This document shows positions 46,473 to 55,074 of a stretch of 64,000 nucleotides of DNA, in pieces. The stretch's first letter is position 1. Every line of letters begins with the position of its first letter. The stretch lies in assembly GCF_963677125.1 (NCBI RefSeq), contig NZ_OY781882.1, forward strand, positions 2,426,501-2,490,500. Direction: 5' to 3'. Under the pieces are notes generated by a model, which made no database searches, was not told where the DNA came from, and saw nothing but the letters and a program-made list of their open reading frames with translations. A program made the position numbers and the translations under genes. The DNA comes from an uncultured Desulfobacter sp. GTDB lineage: Bacteria > Desulfobacterota > Desulfobacteria > Desulfobacterales > Desulfobacteraceae.

Positions 46473-47048
46473 ATGGCAAAATCAAAGGACCCATTTGCCG
46501 AACTATCCATGTTTGATTTAAGGGGCAAACAATCGGTCAGAGCGACTTTTAAGCTTTCCCAGAAAGCCATTGATGCCATCGGCCTTGTGGCCGTTCACAT
46601 GGGCATCAAACAAAAATCTTTATTTGATCACATCATTGAAGACCATGCAGCTCTGGATCAACTGGCACAAACCATCCGCATACGCAAATTTAAACAGCTG
46701 GACCGAAAGCAAAAAACCTTTGTACTCAGCCGTAAAACCATTGAAGCATTGACGGCCATATCCGAAACTTATAGTATGCCCCGGGATGCGCTTGTTGAGT
46801 ATTCCATCAAAAAACTGGAATCCGTTATCCAGTCTGAAAAAATCAAGCATGAAGAACGAAAAAAACTGGCCGGAAATTTGGAAAGCCGTTTCAACGACAT
46901 TCTTTCACTTTACCGGAAATCAGCGCTGACATTAGGCGAAGACGATCCCTTTTGTAGGCATCTTGAAAAACTAATAGATCAAATGAAACGAACTGCAGAG
47001 GACGTGGATGCGTTCCTTGAAAAAAGCAAAATACTTGAAGATTTTTAG
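46473..47048 (+). CDS. protein with two ribbon-helix-helix-like segments
   Basis: 191 residues, soluble, charged. Two similar stretches (about 20-55 and 75-115): a strand (VRATFKLSQ; KTFVLSR) followed by two helices (AIDAIGLVAVHMG, SLFDHIIED; TIEALTAISETYS, RDALVEYSIKKL), as in an internally duplicated RHH/Arc-like DNA-binding fold. The last third is helical (about 120-190), probably coiled. Ribosome-binding site AAGGAG before ATG 46473. Ten bases separate it from the ABC ATPase gene, so it may regulate or belong to that operon. No family name known to me. Confidence 0.55.
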   Translation: MAKSKDPFAELSMFDLRGKQSVRATFKLSQKAIDAIGLVAVHMGIKQKSLFDHIIEDHAALDQLAQTIRIRKFKQLDRKQKTFVLSRKTIEALTAISETYSMPRDALVEYSIKKLESVIQSEKIKHEERKKLAGNLESRFNDILSLYRKSALTLGEDDPFCRHLEKLIDQMKRTAEDVDAFLEKSKILEDF

Positions 47049-47057
47049 GAGAAAACG

Positions 47058-48002
47058 TTGATTGATGTTCAGAATCTGACCAAGTATTACGGTGATTTCT
47101 GTGCGGTTGACGACATCAGCCTCACCATTGAACCCGGCCGGATACTTGGCCTTCTCGGCCCCAACGGGGCAGGCAAAACAACCACATTGAGGATGCTCAC
47201 CGGTTTTTTTACCCCCACATCCGGCACCATTAGGATCAATGACCTTAAAATGCCGGAAGACACCCTGAAAATTAAATCCATGATCGGATATCTACCCGAA
47301 TCCGCGCCGCTATACCACAATATGCTGGTGTATGATTACCTAGATTATGTGGCACGGCTCAAAGGCATGGATGATCCCAAGCGTAAACTGTCCCGGTTTA
47401 AGGAACTGGCCAGGCTGTGCGGGCTCTCCGATATCATGGCCAAGCCCATCGGCAACCTGTCCAAGGGGCTGCGCCAGCGGGTGGGATTGGCCCATGCCAT
47501 GATGTCCGACCCGGATATTTTGATCCTTGACGAGCCCACCTCGGGGCTTGACCCCAACCAGATCGCGGAAATCCGTGACATCATCAAAGGTATTGGCAGG
47601 GAAAAGACCATTATCTTTTCCACCCATATCCTTTCCGAGGCCGAAGCCACCTGCGACAGAATCGCCATCATCAACAAGGGCAAAAAAGTGGCGGACGCCG
47701 GCACCGAGCAGTTAAAACAAAATGCCCAGCGCCGCAGCGTGGTCCGTTTAACGCTGCAACATGCAGAGATAACGGAGGCCCTTGACCATCTTAAGGCCTT
47801 TGATGCAAATCTTGACATTACTGTCGCGGATACCCCGGCCGGCGAAGGTATAAGTTTTGAGCTGTGCTGCAAGGAAGATAGTGACATCCGCCAGGACCTT
47901 TACCTGTCCATAAAAAAAACCGACTGGATTATCACCGAGCTTGCACGACAATCCTTAGCCCTTGAGGAAATATTCCACGAACTGACACGGGAGGGCGCTT
48001 AA
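47058..48002 (+). CDS. ABC transporter ATPase, GldA-like
   Basis: 314 residues. Walker A GPNGAGKTTT, signature LSKGLRQRVGLAHAM and Walker B ILILDEPTSGLDP followed by a His-loop (FSTHILSEAE). A C-terminal regulatory extension of about 90 residues follows. TTG start at 47058 is supported by GGAG at 47048-47051. It and the next two genes make the ATPase, permease and GldG-like subunits of an ABC-2-type transporter; in Bacteroidetes Gld proteins are linked to gliding, here the role is unknown. Confidence 0.9.
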   Translation: MIDVQNLTKYYGDFCAVDDISLTIEPGRILGLLGPNGAGKTTTLRMLTGFFTPTSGTIRINDLKMPEDTLKIKSMIGYLPESAPLYHNMLVYDYLDYVARLKGMDDPKRKLSRFKELARLCGLSDIMAKPIGNLSKGLRQRVGLAHAMMSDPDILILDEPTSGLDPNQIAEIRDIIKGIGREKTIIFSTHILSEAEATCDRIAIINKGKKVADAGTEQLKQNAQRRSVVRLTLQHAEITEALDHLKAFDANLDITVADTPAGEGISFELCCKEDSDIRQDLYLSIKKTDWIITELARQSLALEEIFHELTREGA

Positions 48003-48005
48003 CTC

Positions 48006-48710
48006 ATGACACCGATCAAAACCATCGCCTTAAAGGAATTTAAGGACTATTTTATTTCACCCATTGCTTATATTGTGATCTCCCTTTTTCTCATTGTAAC
48101 GGGATGGTTTTTCTTTTCCACCTTTTTTATTTACGGACGGGCCGACCTAAGGGACTTTTTCGCCCTTTTGCCAATCACCTTTTCCTTTTTCATTCCGGCC
48201 GTGACCATGCGCATGTTTGCCGAAGAAAAAAACGTGGGCTCCTATGAAAGCCTTTTGACCATGCCGGTCTCATTTACCCATATTGCCCTGGGTAAATTTT
48301 TTGCGGCCGGCGCCTTTACTGCGGCCATGCTGCTGCCTACCCTATCCTACCCACTGTTCATCTCCTTCATCGGCAATGTAGACTTTGGGCCTGTGGTTGG
48401 CGGATACATTGGTGCGATTCTTCTTGGTGGTGCATACTGTAGCATTGGGCTGTTTGCCTCGGCGTTGACGCGCAACCAGATCATCGCATTTATTATCGGG
48501 TGCGCCATCTGTTTTACCCTGACCATTATTGACCGGATGCTGTTTTTTGTACCCGAAGTTCTTGTGCCGGTAGTACAATACCTTGGCGCCAACGCCCACT
48601 TCACAAATATATCCAAGGGCATCATTGACTCAAGGGATCTTATTTACTTTGCATCCGTGATCTTTATTTTCATTTTCTCAACCGACATTGCCATGAAAGA
48701 AAAAAATTAA
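48006..48710 (+). CDS. ABC-2 type permease, GldF-like
   Basis: 234 residues with six predicted membrane helices. The N-terminal TIALKEFKDYFISPIAYIVISLFL and the MRMFAEEKNVGSYESLLTMPVSF loop are typical of GldF-type ABC-2 permeases. Three bases after the ATPase stop, ten bases before the GldG-like gene. Substrate not known. Confidence 0.85.
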   Translation: MTPIKTIALKEFKDYFISPIAYIVISLFLIVTGWFFFSTFFIYGRADLRDFFALLPITFSFFIPAVTMRMFAEEKNVGSYESLLTMPVSFTHIALGKFFAAGAFTAAMLLPTLSYPLFISFIGNVDFGPVVGGYIGAILLGGAYCSIGLFASALTRNQIIAFIIGCAICFTLTIIDRMLFFVPEVLVPVVQYLGANAHFTNISKGIIDSRDLIYFASVIFIFIFSTDIAMKEKN

Positions 48711-48719
48711 GGAGTCACC

Positions 48720-50903
48720 ATGGGTAAGTCTATCCTTAAAGAATATTATCTCAAATTTATTTTGTATGCGGTGGTTATCGTGCTGTTGAATGTGGCTGGA
48801 TTAAGCCTGTTTTTCAGGTTTGACCTGACGGCCAACCGGATCTATTTCTTGTCCGATGCCAGCAAACAGGCCGTGTCCACCCTGTCAGAACCCTTGAACA
48901 TCAAAGTATTTTTCTCAAAAAATCTGCCGGCCCCCCACAACAATACGGAACGGTACCTAAGGGATCTGCTCACGGAATACGCAGCCCAGGCCGGACGCTA
49001 TTTCAACTTTACGTTTTATAACGTCTCCCAGGAAACCGATATGGGGGACCAGGCAAATCAAAACCGTGAAATGGCCCGGGATTATGGAATTTCACCGGTG
49101 CAGATCAGGGTAATGGAAAACGATGAGCTGAAATTCAAAAACGCATACATGGGTCTGGTGATCCTCCATGGGGATCTCATCGAAAAAATCCCGGCCATCA
49201 CCTCCACAGACGGCCTTGAATACCAGCTGACCGGCGCCATCCGCAAGCTGAACAATAAAGTATCGGCTCTTTTGCGCCAGACCGATAAGATCAACATCAC
49301 CATGTATATGTCTTCCGGACTCAATGATATCGCGCCTTTAATCGGATTAGATACCCTCCCGCATCTTGGTGATGAGGTGGCAGCAGCTGTGGAAAAACTG
49401 AACAACAAAAATCTGGGCATTTTCAAATTTGAAAGCAAAGATATCTCAGATCCGGACGAACTTGAAAAAATCGCAAAACAATATGATCTGATGGCCATGC
49501 ACTGGCCTGAAGTACCTGAAAAAAATATCCAGGCAGGCGCGGGCACAGCCGGTCTTGTGGTGGAATATAAAGGCAAAGCCCAGACGTTGCCCTTAATCTC
49601 GGCAGTGGAGATCCCCATCATCGGCACCACCTATCAGATGGCAGATCCCCAGGGGCTTGGTGAACAAATTACAGCGATCATGGAAAAACTGATTGGCATC
49701 AACAAAGACATCGGCTATCTGTCCGATCATGGCTGCCCGACCCTTGGCCCCGACCGCATGGCCATGATGCAGGGCCGGGCCGGAAACGGCCTTTCCGTTT
49801 TTGATCAACTTGTGGGGTCAAGGTACAACATCAAACAGATTCCCCTTAAAGATCAAACTATTCCCGAAGGGCTCAATTGCCTGATCATTACCAAACCCAC
49901 CCAGCGCTTTTCCGATTATGAATTGTTCCAGATTGACCAGGCGCTGATGAAAGGCACCAATATTGCCGTGTTTGCCGATGCATTTGAGCAGCAGCAAGGA
50001 CAGGGAGGCATGATGGGCATGCCCTCATTTGCTCCCATTGATACTGGTCTCGAAAAACTTTTGGCCCACTATGGTGTCGAAATCCAGAAAGCCTATTTGC
50101 TGGATAAAAATGCGTATAAGCAGCAGTTGCCCCAATCCCAGGGCGGCGGCGAGCAGACCATCTACTTTGCACCGGTGATCAAAGAAGACGCCATCAATAA
50201 CGAACCTGCATTCATGAAAAATATCAAAGGGCTTGTGGCTATGCAGATATCCCCAGTCAAGCACATCAAGGGAGGCCAGGACGAGAAAGAGGTGAATGCG
50301 GTTCGTTTATTATCATCATCGGACCAGGCATGGCTCATGGAAAACAACATTAACCTGAATCCCATGTTTTTAAGTCCGCCGTCCTCAGATAAAGATTTAT
50401 CCACCTATGATCTGGCATATCTGCTGGAAGGCAAATTTACATCTTATTTTAAAGGCAAACCCGTTCCCGAAAAAGAAGCAGGAGAAACCGACACCCAAGA
50501 CGAAAACACCGAGGAAGGCCCGCAAGCCCCAAAAGCGCAGACCAAAAGCATCGAAGGGCTTAAAGCCGCTAACCGCGTGATCGAAACATCCGCGCCTGCT
50601 AAAATATTTGTACTGGGATGTGCCCAGATGCTGCATGACAACATGCTGGACGAAGAGGGGCGCAGCACCAATGCCACCTTCCTGCTCAACGCCATAGACC
50701 ACCTCAACGGCGATGACGGCACAGCGCTTTTAAGAAGCAAGCAACAGACCTTGAACCCCATCGAAGAAACGGCGCCTCTGACTAAAAGCATCATTAAGGG
50801 ATTCAATATTATAGGACTTTGCGTCCTGGTTTTCCTGTTCGGCCTGGTCGTCTGGTTTTTCAGAAGCATGAAAAAGAAAAAAATTGCCGATATGTTTAGT
50901 TGA
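48720..50903 (+). CDS. GldG-like ABC transporter auxiliary protein
   Basis: 727 residues. One N-terminal helix (about 12-33), a large extracytoplasmic region containing the ABC-type uncharacterised (GldG) domain (FDLTANRIYFLSDASKQAVSTLSEPLNIKVFFSKNLPAP), and a C-terminal helix (about 695-717) with a basic end. An acidic low-complexity stretch lies near 585-615. It forms the periplasmic component of the three-gene transporter. GGAGTCACC precedes the ATG. Confidence 0.85.
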   Translation: MGKSILKEYYLKFILYAVVIVLLNVAGLSLFFRFDLTANRIYFLSDASKQAVSTLSEPLNIKVFFSKNLPAPHNNTERYLRDLLTEYAAQAGRYFNFTFYNVSQETDMGDQANQNREMARDYGISPVQIRVMENDELKFKNAYMGLVILHGDLIEKIPAITSTDGLEYQLTGAIRKLNNKVSALLRQTDKINITMYMSSGLNDIAPLIGLDTLPHLGDEVAAAVEKLNNKNLGIFKFESKDISDPDELEKIAKQYDLMAMHWPEVPEKNIQAGAGTAGLVVEYKGKAQTLPLISAVEIPIIGTTYQMADPQGLGEQITAIMEKLIGINKDIGYLSDHGCPTLGPDRMAMMQGRAGNGLSVFDQLVGSRYNIKQIPLKDQTIPEGLNCLIITKPTQRFSDYELFQIDQALMKGTNIAVFADAFEQQQGQGGMMGMPSFAPIDTGLEKLLAHYGVEIQKAYLLDKNAYKQQLPQSQGGGEQTIYFAPVIKEDAINNEPAFMKNIKGLVAMQISPVKHIKGGQDEKEVNAVRLLSSSDQAWLMENNINLNPMFLSPPSSDKDLSTYDLAYLLEGKFTSYFKGKPVPEKEAGETDTQDENTEEGPQAPKAQTKSIEGLKAANRVIETSAPAKIFVLGCAQMLHDNMLDEEGRSTNATFLLNAIDHLNGDDGTALLRSKQQTLNPIEETAPLTKSIIKGFNIIGLCVLVFLFGLVVWFFRSMKKKKIADMFS

Positions 50904-50924
50904 TTGAATGAATGTTAACGCTCT

Positions 50925-51044
50925 GTTTGGACGAAGAGTTGCCCAGATGCAAGGCGCAGAAAATTTGTAACCGGAGCAACCTGGAAGGTTGTGAGGATTG
51001 CAAATTTTCCTGCAACGCCCAGGTGGGTGACTCTTCGTTCAAAC
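50925..51044. repeat. long imperfect inverted repeat (hairpin) between gldG-like and DUF4340 genes
   Basis: Left arm 50925-50967 begins GTTTGGACGAAGAGTTGCCC; the right arm 51001-51044, read on the other strand, begins GTTTGAACGAAGAGTCACCC. The arms are about 43 bases each, mostly matching, around a 33-base centre that has its own stem (GCAACCT with AGGTTGT). It lies inside an operon, before the ATG at 51063. The shape suggests a MITE-like or REP-type dispersed element. Confidence 0.75.
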
Positions 51045-51062
51045 CCGAATCAAGGAAGAATC

Positions 51063-52064
51063 ATGAAAAAAGAATACATTATCCTGATCATTTTGATTAT
51101 TGGCTTAAGCGTCTACCTCAGCCTTAAAAAGGACAACCAAGTCCATTATGAACTGCCAACAATCCCCCAAATAGATACCGCCCGCATTGACCGAATGGAA
51201 ATCTCAAAGGCAGACCGAGTGGTAACCCTTAACAAAAGCGAAAACGGCTGGACTGTTACCGACAAAAAATATCCGGCCAATCCGGATGAAATAACCCAAA
51301 TACTCAACACGTTAAAGCAGATTAAACTATCCGCTCTGGTATCCGAGGCAAAGGACCTTACAAGGTATGAACTGGATGACCCCCATGCCTTAAAAATTAA
51401 GGCCATGGCCGAAAATGAGGTGTTGCGCACCTTTGTTATCGGTAAAACAGCACCTAGCTACAACCATACATTTATCTACCTGAACGACAAGGACCGTACC
51501 GTATACCAGGCCAATGGTAATTTCAAAAACCGGTTTGACAAACCGGCGGCTGATTTCAGGGATAAAAAAGTACTTGAGTTCGACCAAGATAGTATAAAAA
51601 AGATCACACTGGAAAAACAGGGAAAAATTGTCACATTGGTGAAAGCCATGGAACCTGTAAAACCGGATCAGGCTAAAGACGAAACCAAAAAGGATTTAAC
51701 CGCAGAAAAGACGCCCCCCCCAAAAGCGACCTGGAAAAACGAGGATGGTTCTGCTGTGGATAAAAAAACAATATCGGACCTTCTATCTTCTTTATCAACG
51801 CTTGAATGCCAGGCCTTTATGGATGATGACAAGGCAGTTCGATTAAAGGAAATAGCGCCCTCATGTAAAATTTCACTTGAAAACGACAAAACATTTGTTT
51901 TAAATCTGTTCGACAAAAATAACGATCAGGATGTAGAAGGATTGTGTTCATATACACCCTATGCCTTCACACTGACCAGCTATAAAGCAAATGACATTGT
52001 TTCATATACGGATAAACTAATGGGCATTGAACAACAGGACAGCACTGAATCCGGCGAGGAGTGA
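51063..52064 (+). CDS. DUF4340 protein, GldG-operon partner
   Basis: 333 residues. One N-terminal membrane helix (about 5-21), then a periplasmic beta-rich body with IDRMEISKADRVVTLNKSENGWTVTDKKYPAN, LDDPHALKIKAM and DFRDKKVLEFDQDSIKKITLEK repeats, the DUF4340 pattern usually found downstream of GldA/F/G-like transporters. A charged linker at about 200-230. I place the start at ATG 51063 (GGAAG nearby) rather than at the upstream in-frame ATG 50991, which lies inside the inverted repeat. Its stop overlaps the plsC GTG. Confidence 0.8.
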   Translation: MKKEYIILIILIIGLSVYLSLKKDNQVHYELPTIPQIDTARIDRMEISKADRVVTLNKSENGWTVTDKKYPANPDEITQILNTLKQIKLSALVSEAKDLTRYELDDPHALKIKAMAENEVLRTFVIGKTAPSYNHTFIYLNDKDRTVYQANGNFKNRFDKPAADFRDKKVLEFDQDSIKKITLEKQGKIVTLVKAMEPVKPDQAKDETKKDLTAEKTPPPKATWKNEDGSAVDKKTISDLLSSLSTLECQAFMDDDKAVRLKEIAPSCKISLENDKTFVLNLFDKNNDQDVEGLCSYTPYAFTLTSYKANDIVSYTDKLMGIEQQDSTESGEE

Positions 52065-52780
52065 ACGTTTTATTCAAAATAGCTTATCGGTTCTATAAAT
52101 GGATCTTTGTGATTCCTGCCATGGTTTTAAACACCCTGGTCATGGCCTTGAGTTGCATCGCTGTGGGGGCTATTTGGGGCCCAGACAAGGCGGATGCGTT
52201 GGCCGTGACCTGGGCCAGAATATTCTGTGCCATCGCGCTCATACGGGTTAAAATCCAAGGTAGACACAATTACAATCCAAAATCATCCTATGTGGTGGTG
52301 GCCAACCATAAAAGTATGGTGGACATTCCCGTACTGCACGGGTTCACAGGGCTCATCATCAAATGGGTGATGAAAATGGAACTTAAAAGAATTCCGGTTT
52401 TCGGTACAGCCTGCACTTTTCTGGGTTGTATATACGTAAACAGATCCAATAGTCAGGCAGCCGTGGAATCCATCAAAGCGGCAAAAAAAACAATGTCAGA
52501 CAAGGCCAGCGTACTTTTTTTCGCCGAAGGGACAAGATCCAGGGGCAACCTTCTGCCTTTTAAAAAAGGCGCATTTATCTTTGCCATGAATTCAGGTCTG
52601 CCTGTTTTGCCGATAACGATCAAAAATTCTGAACATATTCTCCCCTCTGATACCCTGAACCTTATGCCGGGGACGGTGGATCTTATCATCCATCCCCCAG
52701 TGCATATTCCAAACTGCAGCAAGGCAGAACTGAATAAAAAAATTGCTCAGATACACCGGACCATAGCCGATTCCCTTTAA
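52061..52780 (+). CDS. plsC: 1-acyl-sn-glycerol-3-phosphate acyltransferase
   Basis: 239 residues. PlsC motifs: VANHKSMVDIP (HX4D catalytic pair), FGTACTFLGCIYVNRSNS, FFAEGTRSRGNLLPFKKGAF (EGTRS) and VLPITIKNS. Two N-terminal hydrophobic segments anchor it. It makes phosphatidic acid from lysophosphatidic acid and an acyl donor. The GTG at 52061 overlaps the previous stop (GTGA) after GGCGAGGA, so translational coupling is likely. Last gene of the transporter operon. Confidence 0.85.
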   Translation: MNVLFKIAYRFYKWIFVIPAMVLNTLVMALSCIAVGAIWGPDKADALAVTWARIFCAIALIRVKIQGRHNYNPKSSYVVVANHKSMVDIPVLHGFTGLIIKWVMKMELKRIPVFGTACTFLGCIYVNRSNSQAAVESIKAAKKTMSDKASVLFFAEGTRSRGNLLPFKKGAFIFAMNSGLPVLPITIKNSEHILPSDTLNLMPGTVDLIIHPPVHIPNCSKAELNKKIAQIHRTIADSL

Positions 52781-53194
52781 TCCTTCTGGGATATTGTTGA
52801 GACAGCGTTTTTTCAAATCCCCTGAGCCGGCAGATACCATCTGGCAAAATTCCCACGGCAGTAACGAATGAGTCCTATCCAGCAAACCATACCTGACCAA
52901 AGTAACCGACCGTATCAGTCCAAAGCTTCTTACAAAGAATGAGCCTTTTTTACCATAATTTTAGCATAATTCGTCGCCCCCACATCGCCCCACAAAGTCC
53001 ACCCACAATCCTCCACACAACCGCCACCGCATTGAACATTCGAGATAAACATTGTACCGTAAACGCCACATTTCCGTTCAACTATCTATTTTTCCTAAAA
53101 ATTTATTAACTTTTTTTCATTGATTTTTTTTATCAGATGCACTATTACTTTTTATACTTGCCCATATATTTTTTAAAACTTTTCATTTTTTAGC

Positions 53195-53222
53195 TTGACT
53201 TCTTTTATATTTTTCGTAAAAG
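53195..53222 (+). promoter_or_regulatory. candidate sigma-70 promoter of the dcw cluster
   Basis: TTGACT (53195-53200) and TAAAAG (53217-53222), 16 bases apart. The -35 box is good, the -10 box weak. It overlaps the first MraZ-box-like repeat, as expected for a repressed promoter. Confidence 0.45.
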
Positions 53223-53248
53223 TGGCAGCAAGGTGGGTGCAAAGTGGA
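53219..53248 (+). promoter_or_regulatory. MraZ-box-like direct repeats
   Basis: Three direct repeats 11 bases apart with GTGG at 53222, 53233 and 53244, each preceded by two or three purines (AAAGTGGC, AAGGTGGG, AAAGTGGA). MraZ is known to bind GTGG-type direct repeats upstream of its own gene with about 10-base periodicity. They lie 30-59 bases before the mraZ start. Confidence 0.7.
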
Positions 53249-53277
53249 TGTAGCATTCAATAAAAAAGGCCAATCCA

Positions 53278-53718
53278 GTGTTCCGATCCAGTTCCTGTCA
53301 TACCATTGATGACAAAGGAAGACTCATTATCCCGGCACGATTCAGAAAAGTGCTCAAAGCGGAGGATGATTACGGAATCGTGGTCTCAAGCAAGGATGGC
53401 TGTATCTTCGCATTTACCTTCAGCGAATGGAAGGATATTGAGGACCGCCTAAAAACGGTCAAGACCGCATCCATGCAAAGGTTTAAGCGATTTTTCCTGG
53501 GCAATGCCTGTCCCCTGACATGCGACAAACAGGACAGAGTTTTAATTCCCCAGAATCTAAGAACCTATGCTCAAATCGACAAAGAGGTCGTTCTTGTGGG
53601 TGTTCTGGACCGATTTGAAATATGGGCCAAAGAAAAATGGGAGCAGGAGCAGAAGGAAATGGAGCAGGAGATTAAGCAGGAGGACGTCAGAGAAGAAATT
53701 GCTTCCATAGGGTTATAG
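53278..53718 (+). CDS. mraZ: transcriptional regulator MraZ
   Basis: 146 residues. Double AbrB-like SpoVT fold: FRSSSCHTIDDKGRLIIPARFRKVL in the first repeat and CPLTCDKQDRVLIPQNLRTYA in the second, both with the conserved DxxGR/DxxxR loop. GTG start at 53278. A Lys/Glu-rich tail ends the protein. It binds its own promoter and commonly represses the dcw cluster. Followed after one base by rsmH, the usual order. Confidence 0.9.
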   Translation: MFRSSSCHTIDDKGRLIIPARFRKVLKAEDDYGIVVSSKDGCIFAFTFSEWKDIEDRLKTVKTASMQRFKRFFLGNACPLTCDKQDRVLIPQNLRTYAQIDKEVVLVGVLDRFEIWAKEKWEQEQKEMEQEIKQEDVREEIASIGL

Positions 53719-53719
53719 T

Positions 53720-54658
53720 ATGAGTTTCGAACATATCTCCGTCATGCCGAATCAGGTGCATGCGTATCAGAATCTTAAACCCGGAGACATATGTGTGGAC
53801 TGTACCCTTGGGGGATGCGGACACGCGATGGCAACACTCAAGGCGATAGGTTCCGACGGGCTGCTCATCGGCATTGACCAGGACATGGATGCCATTACCA
53901 ACGCTCGAAACGTACTTCATCTTTTTGAAGACAATGTCCGGCTGTACCATAATAACTTCAGTGATCTCCCCGACATTCTTAAAGATGCCGGCATTAACGG
54001 GGTTAACAGCATCCTTCTTGATTTAGGCTTTTCACTCAACCAATTGACCCAAAGCAAACGAGGGTTCAGCTTTAAAAAAGACGAACCATTGGATATGCGG
54101 ATGGATGTCCGCAATTCCTTAACCGCACACCAGGTGATAAACACATATTCGGAAAAACAATTGGCCGATATTTTTTTCACATACGGGGAAGAACGCTTTT
54201 CAAGACGGATAGCAAGGGCAATTACTGAAAAAAGAGTTTGTGCCCCCATTGCCACCAGCCTTGAACTTGCCGGAATCATTGAAAGCGCAATGCCGGGCCG
54301 TGCAAAGGCAAAGCAGAAAATTCATCCGGCCACCCGGTCGTTCCAGGCCCTGCGCATTGAAGTCAACCGGGAGCTTGAACGCCTGGAAAAATTCATGCAG
54401 GCGATTCCTTCTATGCTGGTTAAGGGTGGGCGTATCAGCATCATCTCCTTTCACTCCCTGGAAGACCGTATTGTCAAACAACGGTTGCGCGCCTTTGAAA
54501 ACGGATGCACCTGCCCGAGACAATTCCCCAAATGTATCTGCGGATTTGTGAAACAAATGGAATCGGTTACCCGAAAGCCTGTGACTGCGGAGTCAGACGA
54601 ATTAAAAGCCAACCCCATGGCCAGAAGCGCCAAACTGCGGGTGGCACAAAGAGTATAA
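53720..54658 (+). CDS. rsmH: 16S rRNA (cytosine1402-N4)-methyltransferase
   Basis: 312 residues. SAM-binding CVDCTLGGCGHAMATLKAI, ILLDLGFSLNQLTQSKRGFSF, FFTYGEERFSRRIARAI and VKGGRISIISFHSLEDRIVKQ are hallmark RsmH/MraW segments. It methylates C1402 in the ribosomal P site. The C-terminal Cys-rich CTCPRQFPKCICG segment is typical. The ATG at 53720 follows the mraZ stop by one base. Confidence 0.95.
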   Translation: MSFEHISVMPNQVHAYQNLKPGDICVDCTLGGCGHAMATLKAIGSDGLLIGIDQDMDAITNARNVLHLFEDNVRLYHNNFSDLPDILKDAGINGVNSILLDLGFSLNQLTQSKRGFSFKKDEPLDMRMDVRNSLTAHQVINTYSEKQLADIFFTYGEERFSRRIARAITEKRVCAPIATSLELAGIIESAMPGRAKAKQKIHPATRSFQALRIEVNRELERLEKFMQAIPSMLVKGGRISIISFHSLEDRIVKQRLRAFENGCTCPRQFPKCICGFVKQMESVTRKPVTAESDELKANPMARSAKLRVAQRV

Positions 54659-54762
54659 CAGTCATGGGATGACCTGGGCTATCACCCACCAGGCTCCCCC
54701 ACAATAAAACATAAAATAAATTAACAGCGTCTTGGAATTTTATAAAAAAGGGCAATTCGGCT

Positions 54763-55074
54763 GTGAGCACACCACAAAAACAAATTGATGCCACCCAAAA
54801 TCAAAAAGGACTGCTGTGGTTTTTTATTATAATTGTGCTGGCCGCCGAACTTATTTGCAATGCCTGGATCAGAAGCGAATCCAACCAGGTCGGGATCATG
54901 ATTGCAAGAACTGAAAGCCGGATACAGGACCTGGCAGATTACCGTCAGGCCCTGGGCGTGGAAATAGATCGCCTTAAATCCGAATCACGGATCACTCGTA
55001 TTGCCCGGACCCGGTTAGGCCTGGCGCCGGACATTTTCAATCCAACCATTTACCTGCCCGAAGGAACAAATTAA
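54763..55074 (+). CDS. ftsL: cell division protein FtsL
   Basis: 103 residues with GTG start. One membrane helix (about 17-36), then a periplasmic leucine-zipper-like coiled coil (RTESRIQDLADYRQALGVEIDRL) and the ITRIARTRLGLAPD ending shared by FtsL/FtsB-type proteins. Identity rests on size, topology and position between rsmH and ftsI. About 100 bases separate it from rsmH. Confidence 0.8.
   Translation: MSTPQKQIDATQNQKGLLWFFIIIVLAAELICNAWIRSESNQVGIMIARTESRIQDLADYRQALGVEIDRLKSESRITRIARTRLGLAPDIFNPTIYLPEGTN

Larger units (their letters stand above)
52781..53277. other. intergenic region upstream of the dcw cluster
   Basis: 497 bases, no gene. The first part has no clear structure. The right half is very AT-rich (53090-53215) and ends with a promoter-like pair and three MraZ-box-like repeats, both listed. 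Confidence 0.55.

Noticed and set aside
50912..51127. 71-codon frame rich in Cys across the inverted repeat
   Set aside because: It is translated hairpin sequence and overlaps the DUF4340 start out of frame.
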